Of a stretch of DNA of 54,449 nt, positions 1 to 8,301 are shown piece after piece. The translations under genes and the position numbers were made by a program. The stretch spans positions 1 through 54,449 of the forward strand of contig JACKDM010000032.1 in NCBI GenBank assembly GCA_020633515.1. The letters run 5' to 3'. Within the stretch, counting starts at the first letter, position 1; every line of letters begins with the position of its first letter. Source of the stretch: Myxococcales bacterium. Its GTDB lineage: Bacteria > Myxococcota > Bradymonadia > UBA7976 > UBA1532. The notes beneath the pieces were generated by a model. It was given only the letters and a program-made list of their open reading frames with translations, was not told where the DNA came from and did no database searches.

Positions 1-446
1 CGCTTGCCGACCTGCGCCATCCCGATGTTGCCCTCGGCGTGGTACTTGACGCCGGCGTGGGTCTTCTCGGCGAGGGTCTGCGCGTTCTTCTTCGCGCCGG
101 CGAGGAGCTGCTCGAAGGCGGCGGTGGTGTTGATCACCATCAGCGCCTGACCCGACTTCGACTTCGCGGGGAACATGATGGTCAGCCGCTCGACGTCGCG
201 CTCGGGGTCGAGCCCGTACTCGGTCTTGAGCTCGGTGAGCTGCTGCGCGACGTCGGGGTTGGCCTTGGCCTGCTCGAGCAGGCCCTTGACGAGCGGGGTG
301 CCGGCGAGCGCCTTGACGTCGATCTGCACCACGATGTCGCCGCTCTTGGGCAACAGCGCGAGGTCTTCGGTGTCGGCGGCGTGCGCCGCGGCGGTGAAGA
401 AGAGGGCGGTCGCCGCGACGGCGGCGAGGCGGGGCAGTGCGCGCAT
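1..446 (-). CDS. Secreted protein of unknown function, 5' part only
   Basis: The gene runs off the left edge, so only about 148 N-terminal residues are visible. The protein begins MRALPRLAAVAATALFFTAA and continues with AHA, a Sec signal peptide likely cleaved before ADTEDLALLPKSGD. The mature part is charged, with no membrane segment. It looks like a globular periplasmic or surface protein (DIVVQIDVKALAGTPLVKGL, then LDPERDVERLTIMFPAKS). The start is fixed by AGGAGG at 454-459 read on the minus strand, seven bases before ATG 446. It is divergent from the proline dehydrogenase gene, with a 193 bp shared upstream region. No family was recognised. Confidence 0.8.
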   Translation of the reverse strand, partial: MRALPRLAAVAATALFFTAAAHAADTEDLALLPKSGDIVVQIDVKALAGTPLVKGLLEQAKANPDVAQQLTELKTEYGLDPERDVERLTIMFPAKSKSGQALMVINTTAAFEQLLAGAKKNAQTLAEKTHAGVKYHAEGNIGMAQVGK

Positions 447-639
447 GAGGGAGCCTCCTGATGGGTGAAAGGGCGCGGCGCGGGGGGTCAGCATCGTCCC
501 CGAGTCCGGGCGAAGTCAACTCCGGCGCCGCCGACGGGGCCCTCCGACGGGGATTCACCGGCCGCCCCGACGCGATCGCCGTGGCCTCGGGCGCGGCGAT
601 GCATCAACATCGGCGAGCGCACTGCACGGGAGGAAGCGC

Positions 640-3636
640 ATGGCGTCGTTCGAGGATCGGGTCGCGGCGATCGGCGAGGACCTCTTCGCCCGCATGAAGG
701 GCAACAAGCCGGGTGTCTTCGACAAGGCGTGGTGGAACGGGCAGGTGCTCGAGTGGGCGATGAAGGACCCCGCCTTCAAGACCGAGATGTTCCGCTTCGT
801 CGACGTCTTCCCCGTGCTCGACGGCCCCGACGAGATCGGCCGCCACATCCAGGAATACCTGCTGCGCCCCGGCCTCTCGGCGCCGGCCGCGATCAAGCTC
901 GCGCTCAAGGGCGCCAACCTCGGCAAGCTCGCGATGAAGGTCGCCGCCGGGCAGATCGAGAAGAACATGACCGGCATGGCCCGCACCTTCATCGCGGGCA
1001 CCCACGCCGCCGACGCGGTCGAGACGCTCACCGCGATGCGGCGGCAGAAGCAGACCTTCACCGTCGACCTGCTCGGCGAGGCGACGGTGAGCGAGGTCGA
1101 GGCCGACGCCTACGCCGCGCGCTACCGCGACCTCATCGCCGGGCTCGCCGACCACGCCGCGAGCTTCACGCCCGACCCGCTCCTCGACCGCGACGACCAG
1201 GGCCCGATCCCCACCGTCAACGTCTCGATCAAGGCCAGCGCGATGTACAGCCAGTTCGACCCGCTCGACTTCGACGGCAGCGTCGAGGCCGCGGCGCGGC
1301 GGCTGCTGCCGTTGTTTGAGCTCGCCCGCAACCGCGGCGTCTTCCTCAACCTCGACATGGAGCAGCACGCGCTCAAAGACCTCACCCTCGCGCTCTTCCG
1401 CCGGGTGATGGAGGACCCGGCGATGGCCGGCTGGGAGCACGCCGGCGTCGTCATCCAGGCGTACCACCGCGAGGCCGAGGCCGACCTCGAGGCGCTGATC
1501 AAGTGGGCGAAGAAGCAGAAGAAGCGCGTCACCGTGCGGCTGGTGAAGGGCGCGTACTGGGACTACGAGACCGTGCGCGCCGCGCAAGAGGGCTGGCCCT
1601 CGCCGGTGTGGCTCGACAAGGCCGACAGCGACGCCTGCTTCGAACGCTGCGCCGAGCTGATGCTCGGCAACCACAAGCACATCCGCTCGGCGATCGGCTC
1701 GCACAACGTGCGCAGCCTCGCCTATGCCATCGCGACCGCCGAGCGGCACAAGATCCCGATCAGCGGCTACGAGCTGCAATGCCTCTATGGCATGGCCGAG
1801 CCGATCAAGGCCGCCGCCGTCGAGCGCGGGCATCGGGTGCGGGTCTACACCCCCATCGGCGACCTCATCCCCGGCATGGCCTACCTCGTGCGGCGCCTCT
1901 TGGAGAACACGAGCAACGAGAGCTGGCTGCGGCAGGGCTTCGCCGAAGGCCGCTCGCAAGAGGCGCTGCTCGCCGCGCCCAAGCCCCGCGGCCGCGGCCC
2001 GATGCTGCGCGCGCTGCCCTCGACCGAGACCGCGATCGACAGCGCCGAGCCGTTCCGCAACGAGCCGCTGCGCGACTTCGTCGACGGCAAGGTGCGCGAC
2101 GCGTTCGCCGACGCGGTGCGCAAGGTCGACCGCCAGCTCGGCCGGCAGTGGACGCCGATCATCGACGGCAAGGCGGTGAAGGGCGGCGAGGTGATGGCGA
2201 GCATCGACCCGGCCGACGGGCAGACGGTGATCGGCACGGTGAGCCTCGCGAGCGTCGACGACGCCGAGCGCGCGGTCGCCGCGGCGCGCGCCTACTGGCC
2301 GACCTGGCGCGACACCCCGGCCAAGGAGCGCGCGCGCTGCCTCTTCAAGCTCGCCGCGAAGATGCGCCAGGAGCGCGACGCCCTCTCGGCGCTGATGGTG
2401 CGCGAGGTCGGCAAGCCCTGGCGGCAGGCCGACGCCGAGGTCTGCGAAGCGATCGACTTCTGCGAGTACTACGGCCGCGAGATGCTGCGCCTCGCGGTGC
2501 CGCGCCCGATGCAGAACATGCCCGGCGAGACCAACCACCTCACCTACCGCGGCCGCGGCGTCGCCGTCGCGATCGCGCCGTGGAACTTCCCGCTCGCGAT
2601 CTTCTGCGGGCTCGTCACCGCCCCGCTCGTCGCCGGCAACACCGTCATCGCCAAGCCCGCCGAGCAGTCGATGGTGATCGCCGCGCGCATGATCGAGCTC
2701 GCGTACGCCGCCGGCGTGCCCGCCGGCGCGCTGCACTTCCTCCCCGGCCGCGGCGAAGACGTCGGCGCCCACCTCGTCGCCCACCCGGACGTCGCCACCA
2801 TCGCCTTCACCGGCAGCAAGGCCGTCGGCCTCGCGATCTGGAAGCAGGCCGGGCTCACCCTGCCCGGCCAGCCGAAGCTCAAGCGCGTCGTCTGCGAGAT
2901 GGGCGGCAAGAACGCGATCATCGTCGACAGCGACGCCGACCTCGACGAGGCGGTCTCGGGCGTGCTGCACAGCGCGTTCGGCTTCGCCGGGCAGAAGTGC
3001 AGCGCCTGTTCGCGCGTGGTCGTGTTGCGCGAGCAGCACAAGGCGTTCGTCGAGCGGCTCGCCGAGGCGGTGCGCAGCACCGTCGTCGGGCCGCCCTCGC
3101 ACCCGGGCACGCTGATCGGCCCGGTGATCGACGGCGAGGCGCAGCGGCGGCTGCTCGACGTGATCGCCGACGCGAAGCACCGCGGCGTCGAGCTCGCGGT
3201 CGGCGGCGAGCCGATCGGGCGCGCGGGGTTCTACGTGCCGCCCACGGTCTTCGTCGGCGTCAACCCCGCGGACACGCTCGCGCAGGACGAGCACTTCGGC
3301 CCGCTGCTCGCGGTGATCGAGGCGCGCGACTTCGACGAGGCGCTCGCGATCGCCAACGGCACCGAGTACGCGCTCACCGGCGGCCTCTACAGCCGCTCCC
3401 CCTCGCGGATCGAGCGGGCGCGCGCGGAGTTTGCGGTCGGCAACCTCTACATCAACCGCGGGATCACCGGCGCGATCGTCGGCCGCCAGCCCTTCGGCGG
3501 CTTCGCGATGAGCGGCGGCGGCACCAAGGCGGGCGGGCCGGACTACCTGCTGTCGTTCCTCGACCCGCGGGTGGTGACCGAGAACACGCTGCGCCGTGGG
3601 TTTGCGCCCGAGGTGGAGCAGCCGGAGGGGATCTGA
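640..3636 (+). CDS. putA: Bifunctional proline dehydrogenase / L-glutamate gamma-semialdehyde dehydrogenase
   Basis: A 998-residue cytoplasmic enzyme that oxidises proline to glutamate: an FAD-dependent proline dehydrogenase barrel at about residues 130-470, then an aldehyde dehydrogenase domain at about 520-990. The PRODH motif RLVKGAYWD starts at residue 300. The ALDH half shows PWNFPLAIF, FTGSKAVG, the general-base Glu at about 753 in CEMGGKNA, and the catalytic Cys at about 787 in GQKCSACSR. The length matches short PutA proteins of the Geobacter type. There is no N-terminal ribbon-helix-helix DNA-binding domain, so self-repression as in E. coli PutA is not expected. The start at 640 is supported by GGGAGGA five bases upstream. 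The long open frame on the opposite strand is a codon-bias shadow. Confidence 0.97.
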   Translation: MASFEDRVAAIGEDLFARMKGNKPGVFDKAWWNGQVLEWAMKDPAFKTEMFRFVDVFPVLDGPDEIGRHIQEYLLRPGLSAPAAIKLALKGANLGKLAMKVAAGQIEKNMTGMARTFIAGTHAADAVETLTAMRRQKQTFTVDLLGEATVSEVEADAYAARYRDLIAGLADHAASFTPDPLLDRDDQGPIPTVNVSIKASAMYSQFDPLDFDGSVEAAARRLLPLFELARNRGVFLNLDMEQHALKDLTLALFRRVMEDPAMAGWEHAGVVIQAYHREAEADLEALIKWAKKQKKRVTVRLVKGAYWDYETVRAAQEGWPSPVWLDKADSDACFERCAELMLGNHKHIRSAIGSHNVRSLAYAIATAERHKIPISGYELQCLYGMAEPIKAAAVERGHRVRVYTPIGDLIPGMAYLVRRLLENTSNESWLRQGFAEGRSQEALLAAPKPRGRGPMLRALPSTETAIDSAEPFRNEPLRDFVDGKVRDAFADAVRKVDRQLGRQWTPIIDGKAVKGGEVMASIDPADGQTVIGTVSLASVDDAERAVAAARAYWPTWRDTPAKERARCLFKLAAKMRQERDALSALMVREVGKPWRQADAEVCEAIDFCEYYGREMLRLAVPRPMQNMPGETNHLTYRGRGVAVAIAPWNFPLAIFCGLVTAPLVAGNTVIAKPAEQSMVIAARMIELAYAAGVPAGALHFLPGRGEDVGAHLVAHPDVATIAFTGSKAVGLAIWKQAGLTLPGQPKLKRVVCEMGGKNAIIVDSDADLDEAVSGVLHSAFGFAGQKCSACSRVVVLREQHKAFVERLAEAVRSTVVGPPSHPGTLIGPVIDGEAQRRLLDVIADAKHRGVELAVGGEPIGRAGFYVPPTVFVGVNPADTLAQDEHFGPLLAVIEARDFDEALAIANGTEYALTGGLYSRSPSRIERARAEFAVGNLYINRGITGAIVGRQPFGGFAMSGGGTKAGGPDYLLSFLDPRVVTENTLRRGFAPEVEQPEGI

Positions 3637-3654
3637 GGCGGGCGGCGGCGCCGA

Positions 3655-4500
3655 CCATCCCGCGGTCGCTCGCGAGGGGATCGGCGATGAACCCGTTCAC
3701 CCCGAGGTCGCTCCCGAGGGCTTCGGCGATGAACCCGGACCATCCCGAAGTCGCTCGCGAGGGCTTCGGCGATGAACCCGGACCATCCTGAAGTCGCTCG
3801 CGAGGGCTTTGATGATGGCGGTTGCCGATGATCCCCGACCATCCTGAAGTCGCTCGCGAGGGCTTTGCCGATGATCCCTGACCATCCTGAAGTCGCTCGC
3901 GAGGGCTTTGTCGATGAACCCGGACCATCCCGAAGTCGCTCGCGAGGGTCGGGGATGAACCTGACCATCCTGAAGTCGCTCGCGAGGGGTTGGCGATGAT
4001 CCCGTTCATCCTGAAGTCGCTCGCGAGGGGTCGGCGATGATCCGGACCATCCCGAAGTCGCTCGCGAGGGTGGCGAACCCGAATCATCCCGAAGTCGTCG
4101 CGAGGCGATCGGCGATGATCCGTGACCATCCTGAAGTCGCTCGCGAGGGGTCCGCCCCAACTCGAATCACCCTGAAGTCGCTCGCGAGCGACTCGCCGAT
4201 GATCCCGGATCATCCCGAAGTCGCTCGCGAGGGGGTCCGCGCCAACTCAATCACCCCGAAGTCGCTCGCGAGGCGATCGGCGATGATCCCGTTCATCCCG
4301 AAGTCGCTCGCGAGGGGTCCGCCCCAACTCCAATCACCCCGAAGTCGCTCGCGAGGGGGTCAGGGGATGATCCGGATCACCCCGAAGTCCCTCGCGAGGG
4401 GGTCGGCCCCAACTCCAATCACCCCGAAGTCGCTCGCGAGGGGGTCGGCGGATGATCCCGTTCACCCCGAACTCGCTCGCGAGCACCTCGGCGATGAACG
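3655..4500. repeat. Tandem repeat array, about 20 units of roughly 42 bp
   Basis: About 20 imperfect units follow the proline dehydrogenase gene. Each has a conserved core, CC(C/T)GAAGTCGCTCGCGAGGG, containing the self-complementary CTCGCGAG, and a more variable half. GAAG core starts fall at 3747, 3790, 3846, 3889, 3932, 3972, 4013, 4054, 4091, 4133, 4174, 4217, 4258, 4300, 4341, 4384, 4426 and 4469, giving steps of mostly 40-43 bp, with one of 37 and one of 56. The left part uses one variable half (CGGCGATGATCC plus CCAT). From about 4141 a second type (CCGCCCCAACTCCAATCACC) alternates with it, giving a dimer of about 84 bp repeated four times. Changing unit lengths put the same DNA in different frames, so a repeat protein is unlikely. 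Confidence 0.93.
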
Positions 4501-4682
4501 GCCCGAGCTCACCATCGCCGTGATCCCCACCCCGGGCGCCCACACGCCCGATGCCACGCGCGCGGCCGACATGACACGGTCGCCTTGACCCCCCCGCCCC
4601 CCGATGCCACGCTCCACCCACCACGGGGGCGGCAGCACGCGAGCGGCCGGGCAAGACAAAGGCTCGCAGACAAGGGCCACCC

Positions 4683-6848
4683 ATGCCGCGCGCCATCCCA
4701 TTGCTCGCCCTGCTCGCCGCCCTCGCCGGCTGCTGCGATGGCACCACCGACCCCGACAGCCTCTTCTGCCAGGACCCCGCCCAAGACACCGACGCCGGCC
4801 CCGGCTGCTGGCGCCACGGCGACGAACCCATCGCCACCGTCACCACCACCACCGCCCCCGAAGCGCCCGCCATCCTCGGCTGCACCCTCATGGGACCTGA
4901 TGGCTTCTGCCACCGCGGTCCCATCGCCGACGGCTTCGGCCTCGCGCCCACCGCCGACCGCCACGCCCCCGCCGGCCAGTGGACCGCCACCGCCACCGCC
5001 CGCGGCTGCCCCGGCCAGTCATGCGAAGCGCAGGTCGGCGCCGCGAGCGCCGAGCTCTACGAGACCGGCCTCGCCGGCCAGCTCGTCGCGCCGCGCTACC
5101 GATCGGTCTGCTACACCCTCCCCCGCCCCGGCCTCCCGCGCCCCGCGCCCGGCGCCCAGCACCCCGACGTGCTCGACGGCTGGCACTGCGCCACCCAGGC
5201 CGGGCTCCGCGTCGAACCCCTCGTCGACGACGCATGGCAGATCATCCCCGGCGTCTGGCTCCCCGGCTTCGTCGACCCGGGCACCACCGGCGCCGTGCAC
5301 GCCCGCCGCGTCGAACGCTTCCTCACCTGCCTCATGGCCCGCTGCGCCGCCCGCAACACCTGGGACGGCGACCTCGACCGCATCGACCCCGACCGCGACG
5401 CCATCCACAACCGCTGCGACGTCTGCCCGCGGCTGCACGACCCCGCCCAGCCCGACGCCGACGGCGATGGCTACGGCGACGCCTGCGACGACTGCCCCCA
5501 CACCCCCGGCCCGCAAGGCGACCGCGACGGCGACGGCCACGGCGACCGCTGCGACCGCTGCCCCGACCGCGACGACCCCGACCAGCGCGACCGCGACGGC
5601 GACGGCGTCGGCGACGCCTGCGACCTCTGTATCGATGAGCCCGATCCGGCGCAGGCCGACCGCGACGGCGACCGGATCGGCGACGCCTGCGATGAGTGCC
5701 CCGACAACTTCGATCCGGCGCAGGCCGACCGCGACGGCGACGGCGTCGGCGACGCCTGCGATGTCTGCCCGGAGATCGCCGACCCCGAGCAGCGCGACGC
5801 CGACGCCGACGGGCTCGGCGACGCCTGCGACTGCGTCCCGCCCGAGGGCGACGACGCGCGCTGCTGGCTCGACGGGGCCGCGACCGTGCCCGTCTCCGAA
5901 CTCGGCCTGCCGGGCATGATCGAGTGCCCGCCCGGTGAGATCGAGGCCCGCTGCACCCAGCAAGAGCGGTGGCCGACGATCGGCGCGTGGAACGCGGAGG
6001 TGATCGAGCCCGACTGGAATGACCCGGCCGTGCAGGCCGAGGCGCTGGCGGCGAGTGAGATCACGGTGCATTGGATCGAGCCGCCGCAGCCCGTCGACGC
6101 CTTCGCGGCGCGGCAGAACCGCGTCCAGGCCGGGCGGGACTTCGAGCGGTATGTTCAACAGACCATGAGAACCAAGCATCCAGGCCGATTCGATCTACGC
6201 TATCGGTACCACCCCCCGCCGCTCGACTTCGCGATGGTCTATCACGCCAGCGCCCGCATCAACGGCGCGATCGAGGCCGTGCCGATCGCCGTCCCGGCCG
6301 GCGCGCCCGCCCGCGTGCAATTGCGCGACCCCAATCGCAGCCGCTTCTCCGATGGCTTCATCGTGCATTCGCGCCGCACCCACGACCGCGGGACCATGAT
6401 CGAAGCCAAGTGCCTCAACCCGCTGATGGTCTTCAACGGCGATCGCATCTGGCAGTGGAAGATGCAGATCGGCTTCGTCGCGCAGCTCTACGACTACCTC
6501 GCCTATGCGCGCAGCACCTGGGAGCGCGGCGCCCGGGGCACGCCGCCCATCCGCATCAACTACTACTTCTGCGACTACATCCCGCAGTGGGCCGGCCGCT
6601 TCGTCGCGCTGGCGCTGGCGAGTGACCACGCCTCGGGCATCTTCGACGTCCCCGACCGCCTCCCCACCCCGCCGGGCACCGACTGGGTACGCTCACCGAT
6701 CTGGTATCCCGACGCGCTCGGCCTCGCCGACGCGGGCGGGACGCTCCTCGAGAACTGGGACGGCCTCATCCCCTGGGGCAACGAAGGCGGCGACTGGTTG
6801 ATGAACATCACCGGCCCGGTCTATGACATGCTCTCGGGGAGCGAGTGA
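4683..6848 (+). CDS. TSP3-repeat lipoprotein with C-terminal PD-(D/E)XK-like domain (candidate polymorphic toxin)
   Basis: A 721-residue protein starting MPRAIPLLALLAALAGC, a clear lipobox, so a lipid-anchored envelope protein. Residues about 20-235 are a Cys-rich head. Residues about 237-390 hold five to six TSP3 calcium-binding repeats of the type [12 protein letters not shown]. Residues about 480-700 form a distinct C-terminal domain. There Asp557 (in RFSDGF) and Glu574-Ala-Lys576 (in TMIEAKC), followed by a Gln in FVAQLYDYLAYA, give the D-x16-ExK...Q pattern of restriction-endonuclease-fold nucleases. A secreted head and stalk, a variable nuclease-like tail and an immediately following small gene is the layout of polymorphic toxins. 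It recalls the lipoprotein SitA toxins of Myxococcus. The nuclease call rests on the motif only. No strong ribosome binding site precedes the ATG. Confidence 0.8.
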   Translation: MPRAIPLLALLAALAGCCDGTTDPDSLFCQDPAQDTDAGPGCWRHGDEPIATVTTTTAPEAPAILGCTLMGPDGFCHRGPIADGFGLAPTADRHAPAGQWTATATARGCPGQSCEAQVGAASAELYETGLAGQLVAPRYRSVCYTLPRPGLPRPAPGAQHPDVLDGWHCATQAGLRVEPLVDDAWQIIPGVWLPGFVDPGTTGAVHARRVERFLTCLMARCAARNTWDGDLDRIDPDRDAIHNRCDVCPRLHDPAQPDADGDGYGDACDDCPHTPGPQGDRDGDGHGDRCDRCPDRDDPDQRDRDGDGVGDACDLCIDEPDPAQADRDGDRIGDACDECPDNFDPAQADRDGDGVGDACDVCPEIADPEQRDADADGLGDACDCVPPEGDDARCWLDGAATVPVSELGLPGMIECPPGEIEARCTQQERWPTIGAWNAEVIEPDWNDPAVQAEALAASEITVHWIEPPQPVDAFAARQNRVQAGRDFERYVQQTMRTKHPGRFDLRYRYHPPPLDFAMVYHASARINGAIEAVPIAVPAGAPARVQLRDPNRSRFSDGFIVHSRRTHDRGTMIEAKCLNPLMVFNGDRIWQWKMQIGFVAQLYDYLAYARSTWERGARGTPPIRINYYFCDYIPQWAGRFVALALASDHASGIFDVPDRLPTPPGTDWVRSPIWYPDALGLADAGGTLLENWDGLIPWGNEGGDWLMNITGPVYDMLSGSE

Positions 6849-6850
6849 CC

Positions 6851-7408
6851 ATGCTGCACGACTTGATCTTCTGGGTGCTCTGGACCCTGGCCACGGCGGG
6901 GGAGCCGATGGTGCGCACCGACTTCAGCCCCTACGACGGTCCTCTCGCCGATCGACTGATCACCGAGCGATTGCAGTGGTACGCCTCCAGTTTCACCATC
7001 GACGCCGACACACCTGAGCTGCGGGGCTTCGAGCAGTGGTTGAAGCGCAACCCGCTCCATGTGCGGGCACCGGGCCACAAGTACCTCGTCTATGGGATGC
7101 GGACCTACCCGCGCTATCCGGGTGAGATCTTCGTCAACCGTTTCAACCTCCTGCTCAAACCCGAAGAACAGCCGACTCGGTCCCTACCGCGCTACGGTGG
7201 CGACATGCTCGCCTGGGCCTTCTCGGTGCTCGATCACTACGGCCTCGCCTATGACCCCGAGAAGCAGTTCATGCAACGCAGCCGAGCCAACCTCATCGAG
7301 TGGTACGGCAGTGATCTCGCGCCCATCGACTGGCACGCCGTCGCCGAGCGGCTGCGCTCCACCGGCCGGCCTGTGCCCGACGACCTCTTCGATCAACCCA
7401 CCCGTTAG
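6851..7408 (+). CDS. Candidate immunity protein for the upstream toxin-like lipoprotein
   Basis: A protein of 185 residues beginning MLHDLIFWVLWTLATAG. The gene starts two bases after the stop of the preceding gene. GTG 6845, which overlaps that stop, is also possible, but GGGGAG at 6836-6841 lies nine bases before ATG 6851 and favours the latter. The N-terminus is hydrophobic and may be a membrane anchor or signal. The rest is soluble, rich in Trp, Tyr and Arg, with segments such as LVYGMRTYPRYPGEIFVNRF. No known immunity family was recognised. The role is inferred from size, tight linkage and lack of any other candidate. The last third of the upstream gene and this gene look less GC-saturated than the neighbours, as is common in exchanged toxin/immunity tips. 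Confidence 0.7.
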   Translation: MLHDLIFWVLWTLATAGEPMVRTDFSPYDGPLADRLITERLQWYASSFTIDADTPELRGFEQWLKRNPLHVRAPGHKYLVYGMRTYPRYPGEIFVNRFNLLLKPEEQPTRSLPRYGGDMLAWAFSVLDHYGLAYDPEKQFMQRSRANLIEWYGSDLAPIDWHAVAERLRSTGRPVPDDLFDQPTR

Positions 7409-7907
7409 CCGCGCGCCACTGTTTACGCGCCGATACACCACCACCCCGCTCCGCACCCCAAACCCCCCACGCCCGCCCCCACCACAGCCCGCCCACCCCG
7501 ACCGAGAGGCCGAGCCACCCCGGGCGGTCGCCGTTCTGCCAGCCCACGCCCCGAACCTCAACAAAGTGGTCGATGGGTCGATGCCACCACTGCATCACTA
7601 CCTGCCTCGCCCGGTCACGCACCCACCATGGCATCACCGCCCCTCCCGCCCGTCGGCGTGCCATCGGTGCCCGCGGGGCGGCCGGCGGCGGGGGGTGGGG
7701 GTGAAGCCCGCTCGTGCCTTTCGCCGCGCACCTCGCGCCTCCCATCAACAGCCTTCACCGCTCGCTCGCGCCGCTTCACCCGGCACGACAGGGCGCCACC
7801 CCCACCCCCCGACGCCAGCCCCGCCGCTGCATCTCCCCGACCCCCGCCCGGCCCCGCCGCCACCCCTGCCGCCAGCCCCGCCGCTGCATCTCCCCGACCC
7901 GCGTTCT
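7409..7907. other. Intergenic stretch, pyrimidine-rich, no gene seen
   Basis: About 500 bp of C-rich low-complexity sequence in which no frame gives a plausible protein. Near the right end a 30-base segment (beginning GCCAGCCCCGCCGCTGCATC) occurs twice, at 7814 and 7871, a 57 bp tandem duplication that abuts the broken end of the ATPase remnant. No promoter or terminator was identified. A toxin/immunity locus followed by non-coding DNA and a truncated gene fits past insertion or deletion here. Confidence 0.5.
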
Positions 7908-8239
7908 TGAGGTAGAACTCTTCGCGCCGCTCGACGACCTTGCCGTCCATCGCCGCTTGCAGCGCGTCGAGCAGCGCCTTGCGGTGTTTGTCTTTGGGGC
8001 CGCGCAGGATCGGGAGGAAGGCGCGGTCGATGAGATCGGCGTAGCCTTGGCGCTGCACGAGGCGGCCGAGCGCGCGGCCGGATGGCAGGAAGACGCTGAC
8101 GAGCTTCTCGGCGAAGGGCTGCCCGGTCTTGGTGATGTCACAGGCGGCGTAGGCGACCTTCATCAGGTGCGTCTTGCCGGTGCCGTTGGCGCCGCCCGAA
8201 GGTGGTGAAGTGTTCGAGCGTGATGCGGGAGATCGTCAT
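7908..8239 (-). pseudogene. Remnant of an AAA-type ATPase (RecF/OLD-like N-terminal part)
   Basis: The start is clean: GGAGGT at 8243-8248 on the minus strand precedes ATG 8239, giving MTISRITLEHFTTF, the usual first strand of AAA_21/RecF-like ATPases. The reading then shifts by one frame and continues SGGANGTGKTHLMKVAYA, a Walker A motif. The stretch normally found between these two elements is missing. The protein goes on through LVSVFLPSGRALGRLVQRQG to KVVERREEFYLKNA and then runs into low-complexity DNA. The rest of the domain, including Walker B and the signature motif, is absent. It is a fragment with a deletion, a frameshift and a lost 3' end. The family assignment is from memory of typical sequences. 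Confidence 0.7.
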
Positions 8240-8301
8240 CTCACCTCCGGGGCAGGGCGGACGCGCGAGGGTAGACCGCGTGCATCACAGCGGCAAGCAG
8301 C

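Noticed and set aside
604..3294. 896-residue open frame antisense to putA
   Set aside because: It lies wholly opposite a gene with clear catalytic motifs, and its composition (Arg, Ala, Asp, Gly, His) is what GC-saturated third positions produce on the other strand.
3655..4500. CRISPR array
   Set aside because: The core is 19 bases with about 22-base intervals, but the intervals belong to only two similar families, lengths vary, and no cas gene is present.
3464..4588. Open frames through the tandem repeats, both strands
   Set aside because: The same unit is translated in different frames within one open frame, unit lengths are not multiples of three overall, and no ribosome binding site precedes any start.
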